Below, in pieces: positions 34,687 to 42,994 of a stretch of 64,000 bases of DNA (its first letter is position 1; each line of letters starts with the position of its first letter). A program made the position numbers and the translations under genes. A model generated the notes under the pieces. That model was not told the origin of the DNA. It saw only the letters and a program-made list of their open reading frames with translations, and did not search any database. Source of the stretch: Actinomadura_C alba (lineage in GTDB: Bacteria; Actinomycetota; Actinomycetes; Streptosporangiales; Streptosporangiaceae); contig NZ_BAAAOK010000004.1 in NCBI RefSeq assembly GCF_039530285.1, forward strand, positions 248,001 through 312,000, given 5' to 3'.

Positions 34687-35256
34687 TCACAGGGCGGGTT
34701 GGACGGCGCAGTTGCATTTCATGCGCGCGCGTTCGGAGCTGCCCGGCCTCCGGTGGAGCAGCATCGCGACCACCATGGGGGCGAACACGATCGCGTTGTA
34801 GAACAGGTGCAACTCGACCCGGGGAACAAGAAGCTGGATGACGCTCGTCGGAACGGGCCGTCCCATGAGGTTGGCACCACTCAGGGCCTGCAGGAGCAGG
34901 AGCAGGTGTTCGAGGTGGTGCCAGACCTGGATGCCGAGTGCCAGATTCCACCACGTCCTTGACCTGCCGGTGAAACCTGACCGCAGCAGGATGAAACCGG
35001 CAAGCATGACCAGGGCATAGCCGTAGTGCATCCACTCGGATGTGACCAGCCATGGAAGTGGAACACCCAGCACGCCACGCGCTTCTTTCACCGGCCAGCC
35101 GAGTGCGTAGATCTGGGTGGCCTGGGCGAGGTGCTCTGCCCAGTGCGCCAGCACGATCACCATGAAGAGCAGTAGCGCTCCTTGATGATGGCGCTGGTTG
35201 AGGGCCGGTCCGACGTCGGTCCGAAAACGATTAGCCAGGGCGGTGACCATCGCCAT
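34687..35256 (-). CDS. Conserved polytopic membrane protein, His-rich
   Basis: 189 residues from the ATG at 35256, chosen for GGAGG seven bases upstream; the frame from 35304 has no such site. Four or five hydrophobic segments are seen. Histidines are clustered at membrane faces: VLAHWAEHLAQATQIYALGW near residue 37, MHYGYALVMLAG, and VWHHLEHLLLLLQ near residue 114. Such His placement suggests haem or metal binding, but no family is assigned. The next gene starts three bases downstream. There is no visible link to enediyne chemistry. Confidence 0.6.
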   Translation of the reverse strand: MAMVTALANRFRTDVGPALNQRHHQGALLLFMVIVLAHWAEHLAQATQIYALGWPVKEARGVLGVPLPWLVTSEWMHYGYALVMLAGFILLRSGFTGRSRTWWNLALGIQVWHHLEHLLLLLQALSGANLMGRPVPTSVIQLLVPRVELHLFYNAIVFAPMVVAMLLHRRPGSSERARMKCNCAVQPAL

Positions 35257-35570
35257 CCGTAGACCTCCGTGACTGCTCGACAACACGATGAACACCTCCA
35301 TCAAAGGTCGCCGTTGCCGCCCCCGCTACTCTTCGGTTGCTCACCTCCGGTGAGCTGGGCGCCCCTTTTATCGCCGTCATCGCAGGACTGCCGCGATCTG
35401 CACGTTCGCCGAGTAGCGGTAGGTGCCCCCGCCGGGGGTGCGCGTTCAGGCACGCGGCGAACGAACCGGCAGACGGCTCGGCCGGCGCCTCCTGGGAGAC
35501 GCCGGCCGAGCGCAACTTCGTGATGGACACCGGACCCGCCCCACTTAGCGGGTGGTGCGAAATGAGGCGG
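35257..35570. other. 314-base gap with terminator hairpin
   Basis: No gene is supported in this interval. The part near 35476-35511 holds the hairpin listed separately. The part near 35257-35345 should contain the promoter of the His-rich membrane protein. Confidence 0.45.
35476..35511 (-). terminator. 12-bp perfect hairpin after the BBE-type gene
   Basis: Arms GCTCGGCCGGCG (35476-35487) and its exact complement (35500-35511) enclose a 12-base loop. It lies about 60 bases beyond the stop of the minus-strand flavoenzyme gene at 35571 and probably terminates that transcript. Confidence 0.7.
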
Positions 35571-37118
35571 TCAGTCAGGGAGCTCGATCGACAGCGCGTG
35601 GTGGAACTCGTTTCGGGGGTCGTAGCGTTTCTTGACCTGCTGCAGCCGCGGATAGTTGTGCTTGTAGTACAGCGTCGACCAGGGGACCCCGGAGGTGTTC
35701 CATTCCGGGTCGGCCAGGTCGCGGTCCGGGTAGTTGATGTAGGCGCCGTCATTGTGCTCGTTGGGCACCGGAACGCCGCCCGTCTGGGCATAGACGTCGT
35801 GATAGATCGCGCGCAGGTCGGCGATGTGGGCATCGTCGTCCCGCTCGTCGGACCATGCCGAGAGAAAGGCCGCCTTGAGGATGGAGTCGCGCTGCGCGAC
35901 CGCGGTGGCGTCCGGCGCCACGGTGTTCACCTGTCCGCCGTACCCGATGAGGATCAGGGTCAAGGGCTTGTCGCCATCGGTGCAAAGGTGGCGGTAGGCC
36001 GCGGCGCTCTGCTGCTCGGTGTAGGCCGTGCGCATATAGGCCGACTTCAGCTTGAAGCGGCGGGTCGCGATGTCGCCGGGCTCGCCGCGGTTGGGGAAGG
36101 TGAAGAAGTACAGCCATGGCAGGACATCGTCGGTGCTGCGGGAGACCGGCGCGACGCCCACCTTCTCGGACACCTCGTCGAAGAATGCGTTCATCAACTG
36201 CTCGGCCCCGGGAATGTCGTCGTCGATCAACGCCCCCACGACGATCACTCCGCCGGACCGGTGGCTGGCGCCGAAGAACCCGGTGAGGTTCGCGCCGGCG
36301 CTACCGGGCTCGCTGTTGCGCTCGAACCACCCGCCGAAGTCGCGCAACAGCCGGACGAACGCCTGCTCGGTCATCGTGTCCCAGGGCCAGGCGACGATGC
36401 CGTTGCGCCACCTGACCGGTGCCCTGGGCAGCAACTCGCCAGGGTCGGTGGAGGTGGCGCCGGGGGTGCGTAGCCAATAGCGGGTCACCACCCCGAAGTT
36501 GCCGCCGCCGCCACCGGTGTGCGCCCACCACAGGTCGCGGTGCGGGTCGCCGGGCTCGTCGGTGGCCACGATCACCCTGGCCCGGCCGTCGGCGTCCACG
36601 ACGACGACCTCGACCGCGCACAGATAGTCGACGATGGCGCCGAACCGACGGGTCAACGGGCCGAAGCCGCCGCCGGCCAAGTGCCCGCCGATGCCGACCT
36701 CCGTGCCCTCGCCGGCCGGGAGAGTGACCCCCCAGCGCTTGTACAGCCGACGGTAGACGTCCCCGAGCGTCGCCCCGGGCTGCAGCGCGAACGCGCGGCG
36801 CTCACGATCGAACGACACCTCGGTCAGTTCGGAGAGGTCGATCAGGACGCCGCCGCCGGTCGAGGCGGTGCCCTCATAGCCGTGGCCGCCGCTGCGGACG
36901 GTGACCCGCTTGCCCTCGGCCACCGCCCTGCCGACCGCGTCGACGACCTCCTGAGTGTCGGCCGGCACGCACACGTAGTCCACATCGGCCACAAACCGCT
37001 GGTTGTAACCGTGGAGCACGCTGGCAAAGCGCGGATCGCCGGCGGTGATGACGCTGCCCCCATACGACGGTGTCGTCGCTGCCGGCGAGGCGGAGGACCG
37101 GGTCTCGGTCTCGGTCAC
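35571..37118 (-). CDS. FAD-linked (BBE-type) oxidoreductase
   Basis: 515 residues from the GTG at 37118, which follows GGAGG by seven bases. The N-terminal PCMH-type FAD domain has VCVPADTQEVVDAVGRAV near residue 48 and VRSGGHGYEG near residue 73. The histidine of GGHGYEG is the likely covalent flavin attachment. GTEVGIGGHLAGGGFGPLTR near residue 136 is the second FAD segment. The cysteine usual in bicovalent flavin members is missing there, so only single attachment is expected. The C-terminal berberine-bridge domain ends near YDPRNEFHHALSI. These enzymes dehydrogenate alcohols, sugars or alkaloid-like rings. The substrate here is unknown. It may be an accessory or a neighbouring gene. Confidence 0.8.
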   Translation of the reverse strand: MTETETRSSASPAATTPSYGGSVITAGDPRFASVLHGYNQRFVADVDYVCVPADTQEVVDAVGRAVAEGKRVTVRSGGHGYEGTASTGGGVLIDLSELTEVSFDRERRAFALQPGATLGDVYRRLYKRWGVTLPAGEGTEVGIGGHLAGGGFGPLTRRFGAIVDYLCAVEVVVVDADGRARVIVATDEPGDPHRDLWWAHTGGGGGNFGVVTRYWLRTPGATSTDPGELLPRAPVRWRNGIVAWPWDTMTEQAFVRLLRDFGGWFERNSEPGSAGANLTGFFGASHRSGGVIVVGALIDDDIPGAEQLMNAFFDEVSEKVGVAPVSRSTDDVLPWLYFFTFPNRGEPGDIATRRFKLKSAYMRTAYTEQQSAAAYRHLCTDGDKPLTLILIGYGGQVNTVAPDATAVAQRDSILKAAFLSAWSDERDDDAHIADLRAIYHDVYAQTGGVPVPNEHNDGAYINYPDRDLADPEWNTSGVPWSTLYYKHNYPRLQQVKKRYDPRNEFHHALSIELPD

Positions 37119-37143
37119 GGTGCTACCTCCAATCGGTGTGCGC

Positions 37144-37863
37144 TTACCGGGGCAGGAGCAGCGGCCGCTTTGCCGTGTGGTTGAGCCACGCCTGCACAAG
37201 GATGAGGTTGAACACCCAGCCAACCCACCGCGCCGCCTCCAGCAGGTAATTCACCTCGATGGGGTCCGGCAACCGCAGTCCTACGTACACGATGAACGTG
37301 CCCACGGTGTTGTTCATCACGATCGCGAAGCTGTACAGCATGAATCGGCGGTGCTCCGCGAACCGGCGCTGCCGCGCCCGGATGAAGCCCATCGTGGTAA
37401 GGCCCATCCAGAGGATGGTGGCCAGGCTCACCCCGATCTGCCCGACCGGCGGCGCGAACCGCACGATGGACAGCGCGAGCAGCCCGGAGATCAGCGTGGA
37501 CACGACATAGATTCGCCCGCTGAACCGGTGCAGCCGCCGGTGGTTGAGTCGCACCCTGGGCCACACCTGGAGCACGACGGTGATCATCGCGATGGTGCCG
37601 AATCCAATGTGCCCCAGCAGGGTCGGGTAGTACAGCGAGTAGTCCTCGTGCGGCGGGATCGGAGCGGTCTCCTCGTTGAAGTCGAGGAACGGGCGGACGA
37701 TGTATTGCCACCAGATGACGCTGACCAGGACGAGCGGGATGATCCAGGGGCGGCGCCACCATTGCGGTTCCCTCCCCTCCGCGGCCTGGCCGCGCTGCTC
37801 AGCGGGCGGGCTCTGCCCCTTGGCCCGCTCCCCGGCTGGGGTCTTTTCGATGTCGTACGTCAT
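37144..37863 (-). CDS. DUF2306-type membrane protein
   Basis: 239 residues from the ATG at 37863, preceded by AGGAGG. Six or seven hydrophobic segments are visible. LNHRRLHRFSGRIYVVSTLI in the middle matches the DUF2306 family of membrane proteins, where the conserved histidines may bind haem. The N-terminal 35 residues are charged and cytosolic. Function is unknown. It precedes the BBE-type flavoenzyme gene by 25 bases and is probably co-transcribed with it, so a redox link between the two is plausible. Confidence 0.65.
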   Translation of the reverse strand: MTYDIEKTPAGERAKGQSPPAEQRGQAAEGREPQWWRRPWIIPLVLVSVIWWQYIVRPFLDFNEETAPIPPHEDYSLYYPTLLGHIGFGTIAMITVVLQVWPRVRLNHRRLHRFSGRIYVVSTLISGLLALSIVRFAPPVGQIGVSLATILWMGLTTMGFIRARQRRFAEHRRFMLYSFAIVMNNTVGTFIVYVGLRLPDPIEVNYLLEAARWVGWVFNLILVQAWLNHTAKRPLLLPR

Positions 37864-38318
37864 AGCTTGACCTCCTACTCGACCACGTCATGCGGTCAGG
37901 GGCTGCGTATCTCGGCGATGTCCGGCGGCTGACGCCCAGTGAGCACGGCCGGATACGCGTCGGCGATGGCCTCTGGGTCGCTGCGATGCGCATCGTCAAC
38001 CCGGCCGCCGTGTCGTCCTCGGCAGTGCGAGGCCGGAGCCGGAGCGGTCCGCGTTGGTCATCGCGCACATTCGCTCGTCCTCTCGGGCGATGACAGCGTC
38101 GGCCTATGGTGACACCGGCCGAAGCGCAATCGTTCTTTGAAAGTGCGAAGAATTGCCCTGCATCGAATGGTGCTCGGGTGGCCGCGGAGTCAAGGTGTTC
38201 GTGGATTCCCACGAGTATCCAACCCATGGCCGATTCGGCGCCAAACTGTACGGCCCCGGGAGGGACCCGGGGCCATAGGGTGCCGGTGTTCTCCTCCGGC
38301 CGCGGGCCTGCTGAGGCT
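37864..38318. other. 455-base gap with a terminator-like hairpin
   Basis: No gene could be supported on either strand; the short frames here have no family resemblance. The left part should hold the promoter of the DUF2306 gene. A 9-bp GC-rich hairpin at 38252-38274 is listed separately. Confidence 0.45.
38252..38274 (-). terminator. Hairpin after the SgcJ-like gene
   Basis: Arms GGCCCCGGG and CCCGGGGCC enclose AGGGA. The hairpin lies 45 bases beyond the stop of the minus-strand gene at 38319 and probably ends its operon (42352 to 38319). Confidence 0.6.
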
Positions 38319-38744
38319 TCAGGTCACGTTTACGGGTGTGTTCTGGTACGCGGCGAGTCGCCACTGCCCGTCGTGCCGCACCACGACCCAAGAGGCCCGG
38401 ATGGCAGCGGACGGGGACACCTCGCTCTCCCCGGCCTCCAGCACCCCGCCCTGGGAGAGCAGGATGGCGGCGTCGGCGCTGAGCTTGCGGATGCTGAGCG
38501 GCTTGCCGGTCACCTGGGTGCCCTTGTAGCGGCCCTGGTAGGCATCGCGGAGAAATTCGCGGATCTCCGCCTGGCCGTTCTTGTAGACGCCGGCCAGGAT
38601 CATTGTGCCGTTCTCGATGAAGAGGTCTGCGAAGCCTTCGGCGTCGTTGTACGCCCAGGCCGCGATCACCTTCTGGGTGAGCGCGGCGATGCCGGCCTTG
38701 TCGGCATCGGAAGGCTCGGTTGCCGGGGGAGTGGTCGCGGTCAT
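38319..38744 (-). CDS. SgcJ/EcaC-family SnoaL-like protein
   Basis: 141 residues from the ATG at 38744, with AAAGGAC upstream. It is a small alpha/beta barrel of the NTF2/SnoaL type. Blocks are LTQKVIAAWAYNDAEGFADL near residue 22, FIENGTMILAGVYKNGQAEI, and a final WVVVRHDGQWRLAAYQNTPV. This pattern fits the SgcJ/EcaC (TIGR02246-like) family, named after a C-1027 cluster gene. The precise reaction is not known; structural work places it among cofactor-free enzymes of the NTF2 fold. The gene is 34 bases from the flavoprotein downstream of the same operon. Confidence 0.85.
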   Translation of the reverse strand: MTATTPPATEPSDADKAGIAALTQKVIAAWAYNDAEGFADLFIENGTMILAGVYKNGQAEIREFLRDAYQGRYKGTQVTGKPLSIRKLSADAAILLSQGGVLEAGESEVSPSAAIRASWVVVRHDGQWRLAAYQNTPVNVT

Positions 38745-38778
38745 GCGCCTTGTCCTTTCTCTTGGTTCGCCCGGGGGG

Positions 38779-39960
38779 TCAGATGTACTGGGTGTTGGGC
38801 TCCAAGCCACACAGCACGCGCCCGTACAGTTCGGTGTTGGTGTTCGGGTGCATGAGCGCATGTAGGGCGACCGCCTGGACATCGCGCGCGATCCGTTGGA
38901 TCGGCACGTCGGTGTAGATCGAGGAGCCCCCGCTCGCAGTGGCGAGAATGTCCACCGCCTCGCGCACCAGGCGGACGACCGCGCCCATGTCGGCCCGCGC
39001 GCGGATGCGCTCCTCGACCTTCCATTGCGCGCCCTCGTTGCCCTTGGTGTCCACCTGCGTGGCCAGGCGCTGCGCGTGGAATTCGGCCGCGTCCAGCTTC
39101 AGCGCCGCGTCGGCGACCTGCATGTGGGTCAGCGGGGCCTCGCGCTGGCTCTCATAGTCGGTGTAGGTGATCTTGCGATCGTCCAGCCGGCGCAGGAACG
39201 CATCCTTGGCGGCGCGGCCGAGCCCGAGTACGGTGCCGACCGAGGACGCCGAGGCCACCGGGAGCAGCGGGGTCCGGTAGATCTTCGACTCGGCGCTGCG
39301 CTTGGACGCCGGTTCGCCCTGCAGCACGGCGCCCAGGGGCAGTACCCGCTGCTGCGGGACGAACAGGTCTTTGGCGACGGTGCTGACGCTGCCGGTGCCC
39401 TTCAGGCCGCTGGTGTGCCAGTCGTCGACGATCAGCAGATCGGACATCGGGACCAGGGCGATGACCGGGTACGGGTCGCCTTCGGGCGGCGCCAGAATCG
39501 CGATGATCTCCTGCCAGTGGCTGTGGTGCGCCCCGCTGATGAACCGCCACTTGCCGTTGACCACGATGCCGCCGTCGGAGGGGGCGGCGATCGCGGACGG
39601 GCTCAGCGTGCCGCACACCCGCACGTTTGGGGTGTCGAACACCTCGTCCTGCACCTCGTCGGGGAACAGGCACGCCATCCAACCGGGGATCCAGGACACC
39701 GAGGCCACCCACGAGGCCGAGCCGTCGCCCCGCCCCAGCTCGGTGGCGACCTCGACCAGGGTCTGGGTGTCGGCCTCGTAGCCGCCGTAGCGTTTGGGCT
39801 GACGCAACTTGAACACGCCGGCGTCGGCGAGCCCCTCGATCACCTCGTCGTGCAGCCGCCGGTTCTCCTCCGCCCAGGAGGCGTGCTTCTGCAGCAACGG
39901 CGCCAGTTCGGCCGACTTGCGGACGAGTTTCTCGCGCGATGGCGTTCCAATTTTGGACAC
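38779..39960 (-). CDS. Acyl-CoA dehydrogenase-fold flavoprotein (group D)
   Basis: 393 residues from the GTG at 39960, preceded by AGGAGG. It has the acyl-CoA dehydrogenase fold without the catalytic glutamate motif of dehydrogenases. KLRQPKRYGGYEADTQTLVE near residue 51 and VSWIPGWMACLFPDEVQDEV near residue 88 are seen, and NGKWRFISGAHHSHWQEII near residue 136. This pattern is typical of group D flavin-dependent monooxygenases such as HsaA or ActVA-ORF5-like enzymes. It needs reduced flavin from a separate reductase, for which the E6-type protein is the only candidate in the window. It would hydroxylate an aromatic or nitrogen centre. A relative is at 55692-56918. Confidence 0.75.
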   Translation of the reverse strand: MSKIGTPSREKLVRKSAELAPLLQKHASWAEENRRLHDEVIEGLADAGVFKLRQPKRYGGYEADTQTLVEVATELGRGDGSASWVASVSWIPGWMACLFPDEVQDEVFDTPNVRVCGTLSPSAIAAPSDGGIVVNGKWRFISGAHHSHWQEIIAILAPPEGDPYPVIALVPMSDLLIVDDWHTSGLKGTGSVSTVAKDLFVPQQRVLPLGAVLQGEPASKRSAESKIYRTPLLPVASASSVGTVLGLGRAAKDAFLRRLDDRKITYTDYESQREAPLTHMQVADAALKLDAAEFHAQRLATQVDTKGNEGAQWKVEERIRARADMGAVVRLVREAVDILATASGGSSIYTDVPIQRIARDVQAVALHALMHPNTNTELYGRVLCGLEPNTQYI

Positions 39961-39993
39961 AGCATCCTCCTGGACGGAACGGAAACGGAACTT

Positions 39994-40896
39994 CTAGTCA
40001 TCGATCGGCGCCGGCCCGGCGTCGGCGACCGCGGGGAGGACCTTTTCCCCGATGATCTCCACCTGCCGGAGCGGGTCGGCGGGGGCAAGCAGGATGCCGA
40101 TCACCGTGTGCACACCTTCGTCCGCGAGCCGGCGCAGCTGTGTGATCAGCTCCTGGGTCCCGGCGCCGTCGGCACCGACGTCCACGGGTAGGGCGCAGGT
40201 CTTCTCGATCGCGTCGTAGTCGCGCCCGGCGTCCGCGCAGAGCCGGCGCAGCAGGTCGAGCTTGTCGGGCAGGTCCGGGCCGGGGTAGAGGTTGCAGGCA
40301 TCGGCGTATCGCGCGACCAGCCGCAGCGTCTTGGCGCCGCCCCCGCCGAGCAGGATCGGCGGATGCGGCCGGGTCAGGCTCTGCGGCAGGTTCAGCGGCC
40401 GGTCGACCCGGTAGTGCCGGCCCTCGAAGGGGCGCTCGTCCCCGCGCTCGCCGTCCCAGTAGCGCAGCAGGATCTGCAGCGTCTCCTCGAGCATTTCGAA
40501 CCGGTCGGCCACCGGGGGGAACGGGATGCCGGAACGGGTCGCCTCCTCCTCGTACCAGCCGACGCCCAGGCCCAGTGTGGCCCGGCCGCCGGACAGGACA
40601 TCGAGCGTCGTCACCGACTTGGCCAGCAGGGCCGGGGGACGGAAATGCACACCGGCCACGACCGGCGCGACCCGGCACCGACGCGTGTGCGCGGCGATCG
40701 TCGCGAGCGTGGTGAAGCATTCCAACTCCGGTGCCTGCGGGCCGCCGGCGTGCGGCCCCTGCCAGAGATGGTCGCCGACGCCGATCAGCGAGAAGCCGGC
40801 ATCATCGGCGGTGCGGCTGATCCGCGCGACCGTCTCGCCCATTGCGGCCGGACCGCCGTTCCAGGCGAATGCTCCTAATGTCAGCCCGACGTGCAC
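39994..40896 (-). CDS. Luciferase-like F420/FMN-dependent oxidoreductase
   Basis: 300 residues from the GTG at 40896, which has GGGAGG six bases upstream. The luciferase-like monooxygenase fold (LLM) is shown by DDAGFSLIGVGDHLWQGP near residue 31, RCRVAPVVAGVHFRPPALLA near residue 73, LSGGRATLGLGVGWYEEEA near residue 101, and HPPILLGGGGAKTLRLVARY near residue 178. Conserved features fit the F420-dependent subgroup (TIGR03560-like), although FMN use cannot be excluded. The role would be reduction or oxygenation of a cluster intermediate. Codon 7 (40876-40878, minus strand) is TTA. It is 33 bases from the flavoprotein and lies in a minus-strand operon with the P450 upstream. Confidence 0.8.
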   Translation of the reverse strand: MHVGLTLGAFAWNGGPAAMGETVARISRTADDAGFSLIGVGDHLWQGPHAGGPQAPELECFTTLATIAAHTRRCRVAPVVAGVHFRPPALLAKSVTTLDVLSGGRATLGLGVGWYEEEATRSGIPFPPVADRFEMLEETLQILLRYWDGERGDERPFEGRHYRVDRPLNLPQSLTRPHPPILLGGGGAKTLRLVARYADACNLYPGPDLPDKLDLLRRLCADAGRDYDAIEKTCALPVDVGADGAGTQELITQLRRLADEGVHTVIGILLAPADPLRQVEIIGEKVLPAVADAGPAPIDD

Positions 40897-41107
40897 AGCA
40901 CACCTCCCTGCAGATAAAACGTGGCTGCTCGGGTCGAGGATTGCATTCGCCCGCAGTACGCCACATCCTTGAGATTGCGTGGATCAATTCCATTTTCCGC
41001 AGGAACATTCGAGCCTGCGGCACCGCGTGCGCCGGGCGAAAGCGGCCCCGGCATCCGCCGTGGGCCGCCCTTTCTTTCGCCGCTCGGAAGAATCTGCCAC
41101 GTCCGCC

Positions 41108-42352
41108 TCAGGCGGCGGTCGCGGCCGCGGGGGTGGCGGTCAACCGGACCGGCAGGGTGCGGTGGCCGTTCATGATGAACGTGGGGATCGGCTGCAGCTC
41201 CTCCTTCGGCACGGCCAGGCGCAGCTGCGGGAACCTTTCGAACAGCCTGGACAGGCCGACCTCGGCGACGAGCCGGGCGATCCCCGCGCCGAGGCAGTAG
41301 TGCGGGCCGTGGCCGAAGGAGATGTGCTCCTTGTCCGCCCGGGTCACGTCGAAGTCGCCGGCGCTGTCGCCGTGCAGCGCCGGGTCGCGCCCCGCGGCGG
41401 CGTAGTTGATCAGGATCGGGTCGCCTTGCGGGATGGTGACGCCGTCCAGCTCGATGTCGGTCACGGCGTACCGCAGCGGCAGGCTGGCCAGCGGGCACTC
41501 CACACGGAGCACCTCGTCGATCACCTCGTCCCAGCCGACCTGCCCGGAGCGGGCGAGCTCCAGCTGGTCGGGGTGGGTGATGAGCGCGGTGACCGCGTTG
41601 TCCAGGAAGTTGATGGTGGTCTCCGAGCCGGCGCCGAGGATCGCGAAGATCGTGTCGGTGAGCTCGGTGTCGGTCAGCTGGGAACCGTTCTCGTCGTCGC
41701 GCGCGGCGATCAGGTCGCTGGCGATGTCCTCGCCGGGGTTGCGCCGCTTGGACGTGATGAGCTCGTCCATGGCGGTGCGCCAGCCGTGCAGGATGGCCTG
41801 CGCCTGCTCTGGGCTGACCGTGGTGTCCACCATCAGATCCATGGCCTTGGCGGTCTGCGCCCGCTGCCCCTCGGTCATCCCGATGAGGTCGGCGATCAGC
41901 AGGGCCGGCAGCGGGTAGCAGAACTTCGCCCGCAGGTCGACCACCTCGTCCGGCGCGGCGGCCAGCCCGTCCAGCAACTGGTCGACGAGCTCTTCCACGC
42001 GCGGCCGGATCGTCTCGGTCCGGTGCGTGCTGAAGGCCTTGGCGATCAGCTTGCGCAGCCGGACGAGATGCTTGCCGTAGGCGGTCACCATGTTGTCCAT
42101 CGCCACCCAGCTGATCATCTCCCAGTCGGGCGGGATCTCTCCGTTCATGAACTGCGGCCAGTGGTTGCGGGCGTTCTTGGTGACGTTGCGGTCAAGCAGC
42201 AGCTGCTTGATGACCTCATAGCTGTTGATCGACCAGGCGTGCACGCCGCCTGGCAGCTCCACCTTGACCGCCGGCGCCTGCGCGCGCAGCCGGTCGGCCT
42301 CGGCGTGGATGTCCCGGCCACTGGCGTCGAGGACAGGGCATTGGTCGTGCAT
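41108..42352 (-). CDS. Cytochrome P450 (CYP107-like)
   Basis: 414 residues from the ATG at 42352; the longer frame has no ribosome site. The I-helix is FAILGAGSETTINFLDNAVT near residue 240, the ExxR is in VIDEVLRVECPLASLPLRYA, and the haem loop FGHGPHYCLGAG places the ligand at Cys353. It has no membrane anchor. The proline-free start and general pattern suggest the actinobacterial CYP107/105 group that acts on polyketides, but the substrate cannot be told. It lies at the head of a minus-strand operon with the luciferase-like enzyme, flavoprotein and SgcJ-like genes. It is divergent from the carrier protein gene that starts the tyrosine branch. Confidence 0.92.
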   Translation of the reverse strand: MHDQCPVLDASGRDIHAEADRLRAQAPAVKVELPGGVHAWSINSYEVIKQLLLDRNVTKNARNHWPQFMNGEIPPDWEMISWVAMDNMVTAYGKHLVRLRKLIAKAFSTHRTETIRPRVEELVDQLLDGLAAAPDEVVDLRAKFCYPLPALLIADLIGMTEGQRAQTAKAMDLMVDTTVSPEQAQAILHGWRTAMDELITSKRRNPGEDIASDLIAARDDENGSQLTDTELTDTIFAILGAGSETTINFLDNAVTALITHPDQLELARSGQVGWDEVIDEVLRVECPLASLPLRYAVTDIELDGVTIPQGDPILINYAAAGRDPALHGDSAGDFDVTRADKEHISFGHGPHYCLGAGIARLVAEVGLSRLFERFPQLRLAVPKEELQPIPTFIMNGHRTLPVRLTATPAAATAA

Positions 42353-42680
42353 TGGTGACTCCTTATCGGCGGTTGATCGAAGAGCTCGGTCGGTTACCGG
42401 CCGGTATGGTGCCGGGTGTAAGGGCCGCTCACGGGCCGGCCAGCGCCAGTTTCTTCGGTGCGGATTCGGGGCGCACCTCACAGAATGCGGAGCATTGACG
42501 GGCGGACGGCTATGGGCCGGCCGGTCCGCATCCAGAGAGAAGACCGGGCCGCGGCGCGATGTAACGATTCCGGAGGTGCGCCCGTTCGCTTCCGGTCCGC
42601 GCCGCGGAGCCCGGCCAAATCAAGATCGGGCCAGATCAGATCGATGGGGCCGGAGCCGGTCTGACAACAAAGGACTTGAG
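42353..42680. promoter_or_regulatory. Divergent promoter region, P450 and carrier protein
   Basis: 328 bases between two divergent operons, with no gene. It is expected to hold promoters for both the P450 operon and the tyrosine-branch operon. No StrR-type operator was identified with confidence. Confidence 0.5.
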
Positions 42681-42953
42681 ATGAACGCTCCCAACACTGA
42701 GCCGCGACTCTCGGTGATCGAGGGAAAGGTGGAGGAGATCTGGAAGCACGTCCTCAAAGTGCCGGCAGGGATGCAGGACGCCACTTTTTTCGAACTGAAC
42801 GGGGAGTCGATCTCAGCGGTTCGCATCGTTTCGTGGATCGAGGAGGAGCTCGGCATTCTCGTTGATGTCGGCGACATCTTCGAGGAGGACCCCAACCTCC
42901 GGGAGTTCGCTCGGAGCGTGGCGGCCAAGGCGGCGACGTCTTCGTTGCCCTAG
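42681..42953 (+). CDS. Free-standing peptidyl carrier protein (SgcC2-like)
   Basis: 90 residues from the ATG at 42681, with AAAGGAC upstream. It is a four-helix carrier protein with the phosphopantetheine-attachment serine in FFELNGESISAVRIVSWIEE near residue 38; the usual GGxS or GxDS is here NGES. The predicted pantetheine arm carries an amino acid as a thioester for tailoring. In C-1027 the free carrier SgcC2 holds beta-tyrosine while SgcC3 and SgcC act on it. A carrier domain also lies in the NRPS that follows, so this cluster has two carriers. It starts the tyrosine-branch operon and is 41 bases from the NRPS start. Confidence 0.85.
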   Translation: MNAPNTEPRLSVIEGKVEEIWKHVLKVPAGMQDATFFELNGESISAVRIVSWIEEELGILVDVGDIFEEDPNLREFARSVAAKAATSSLP

Positions 42954-42994
42954 TGCAGCATCATGCCCAACAGGGAGAGACGAAGGGGCGGGGA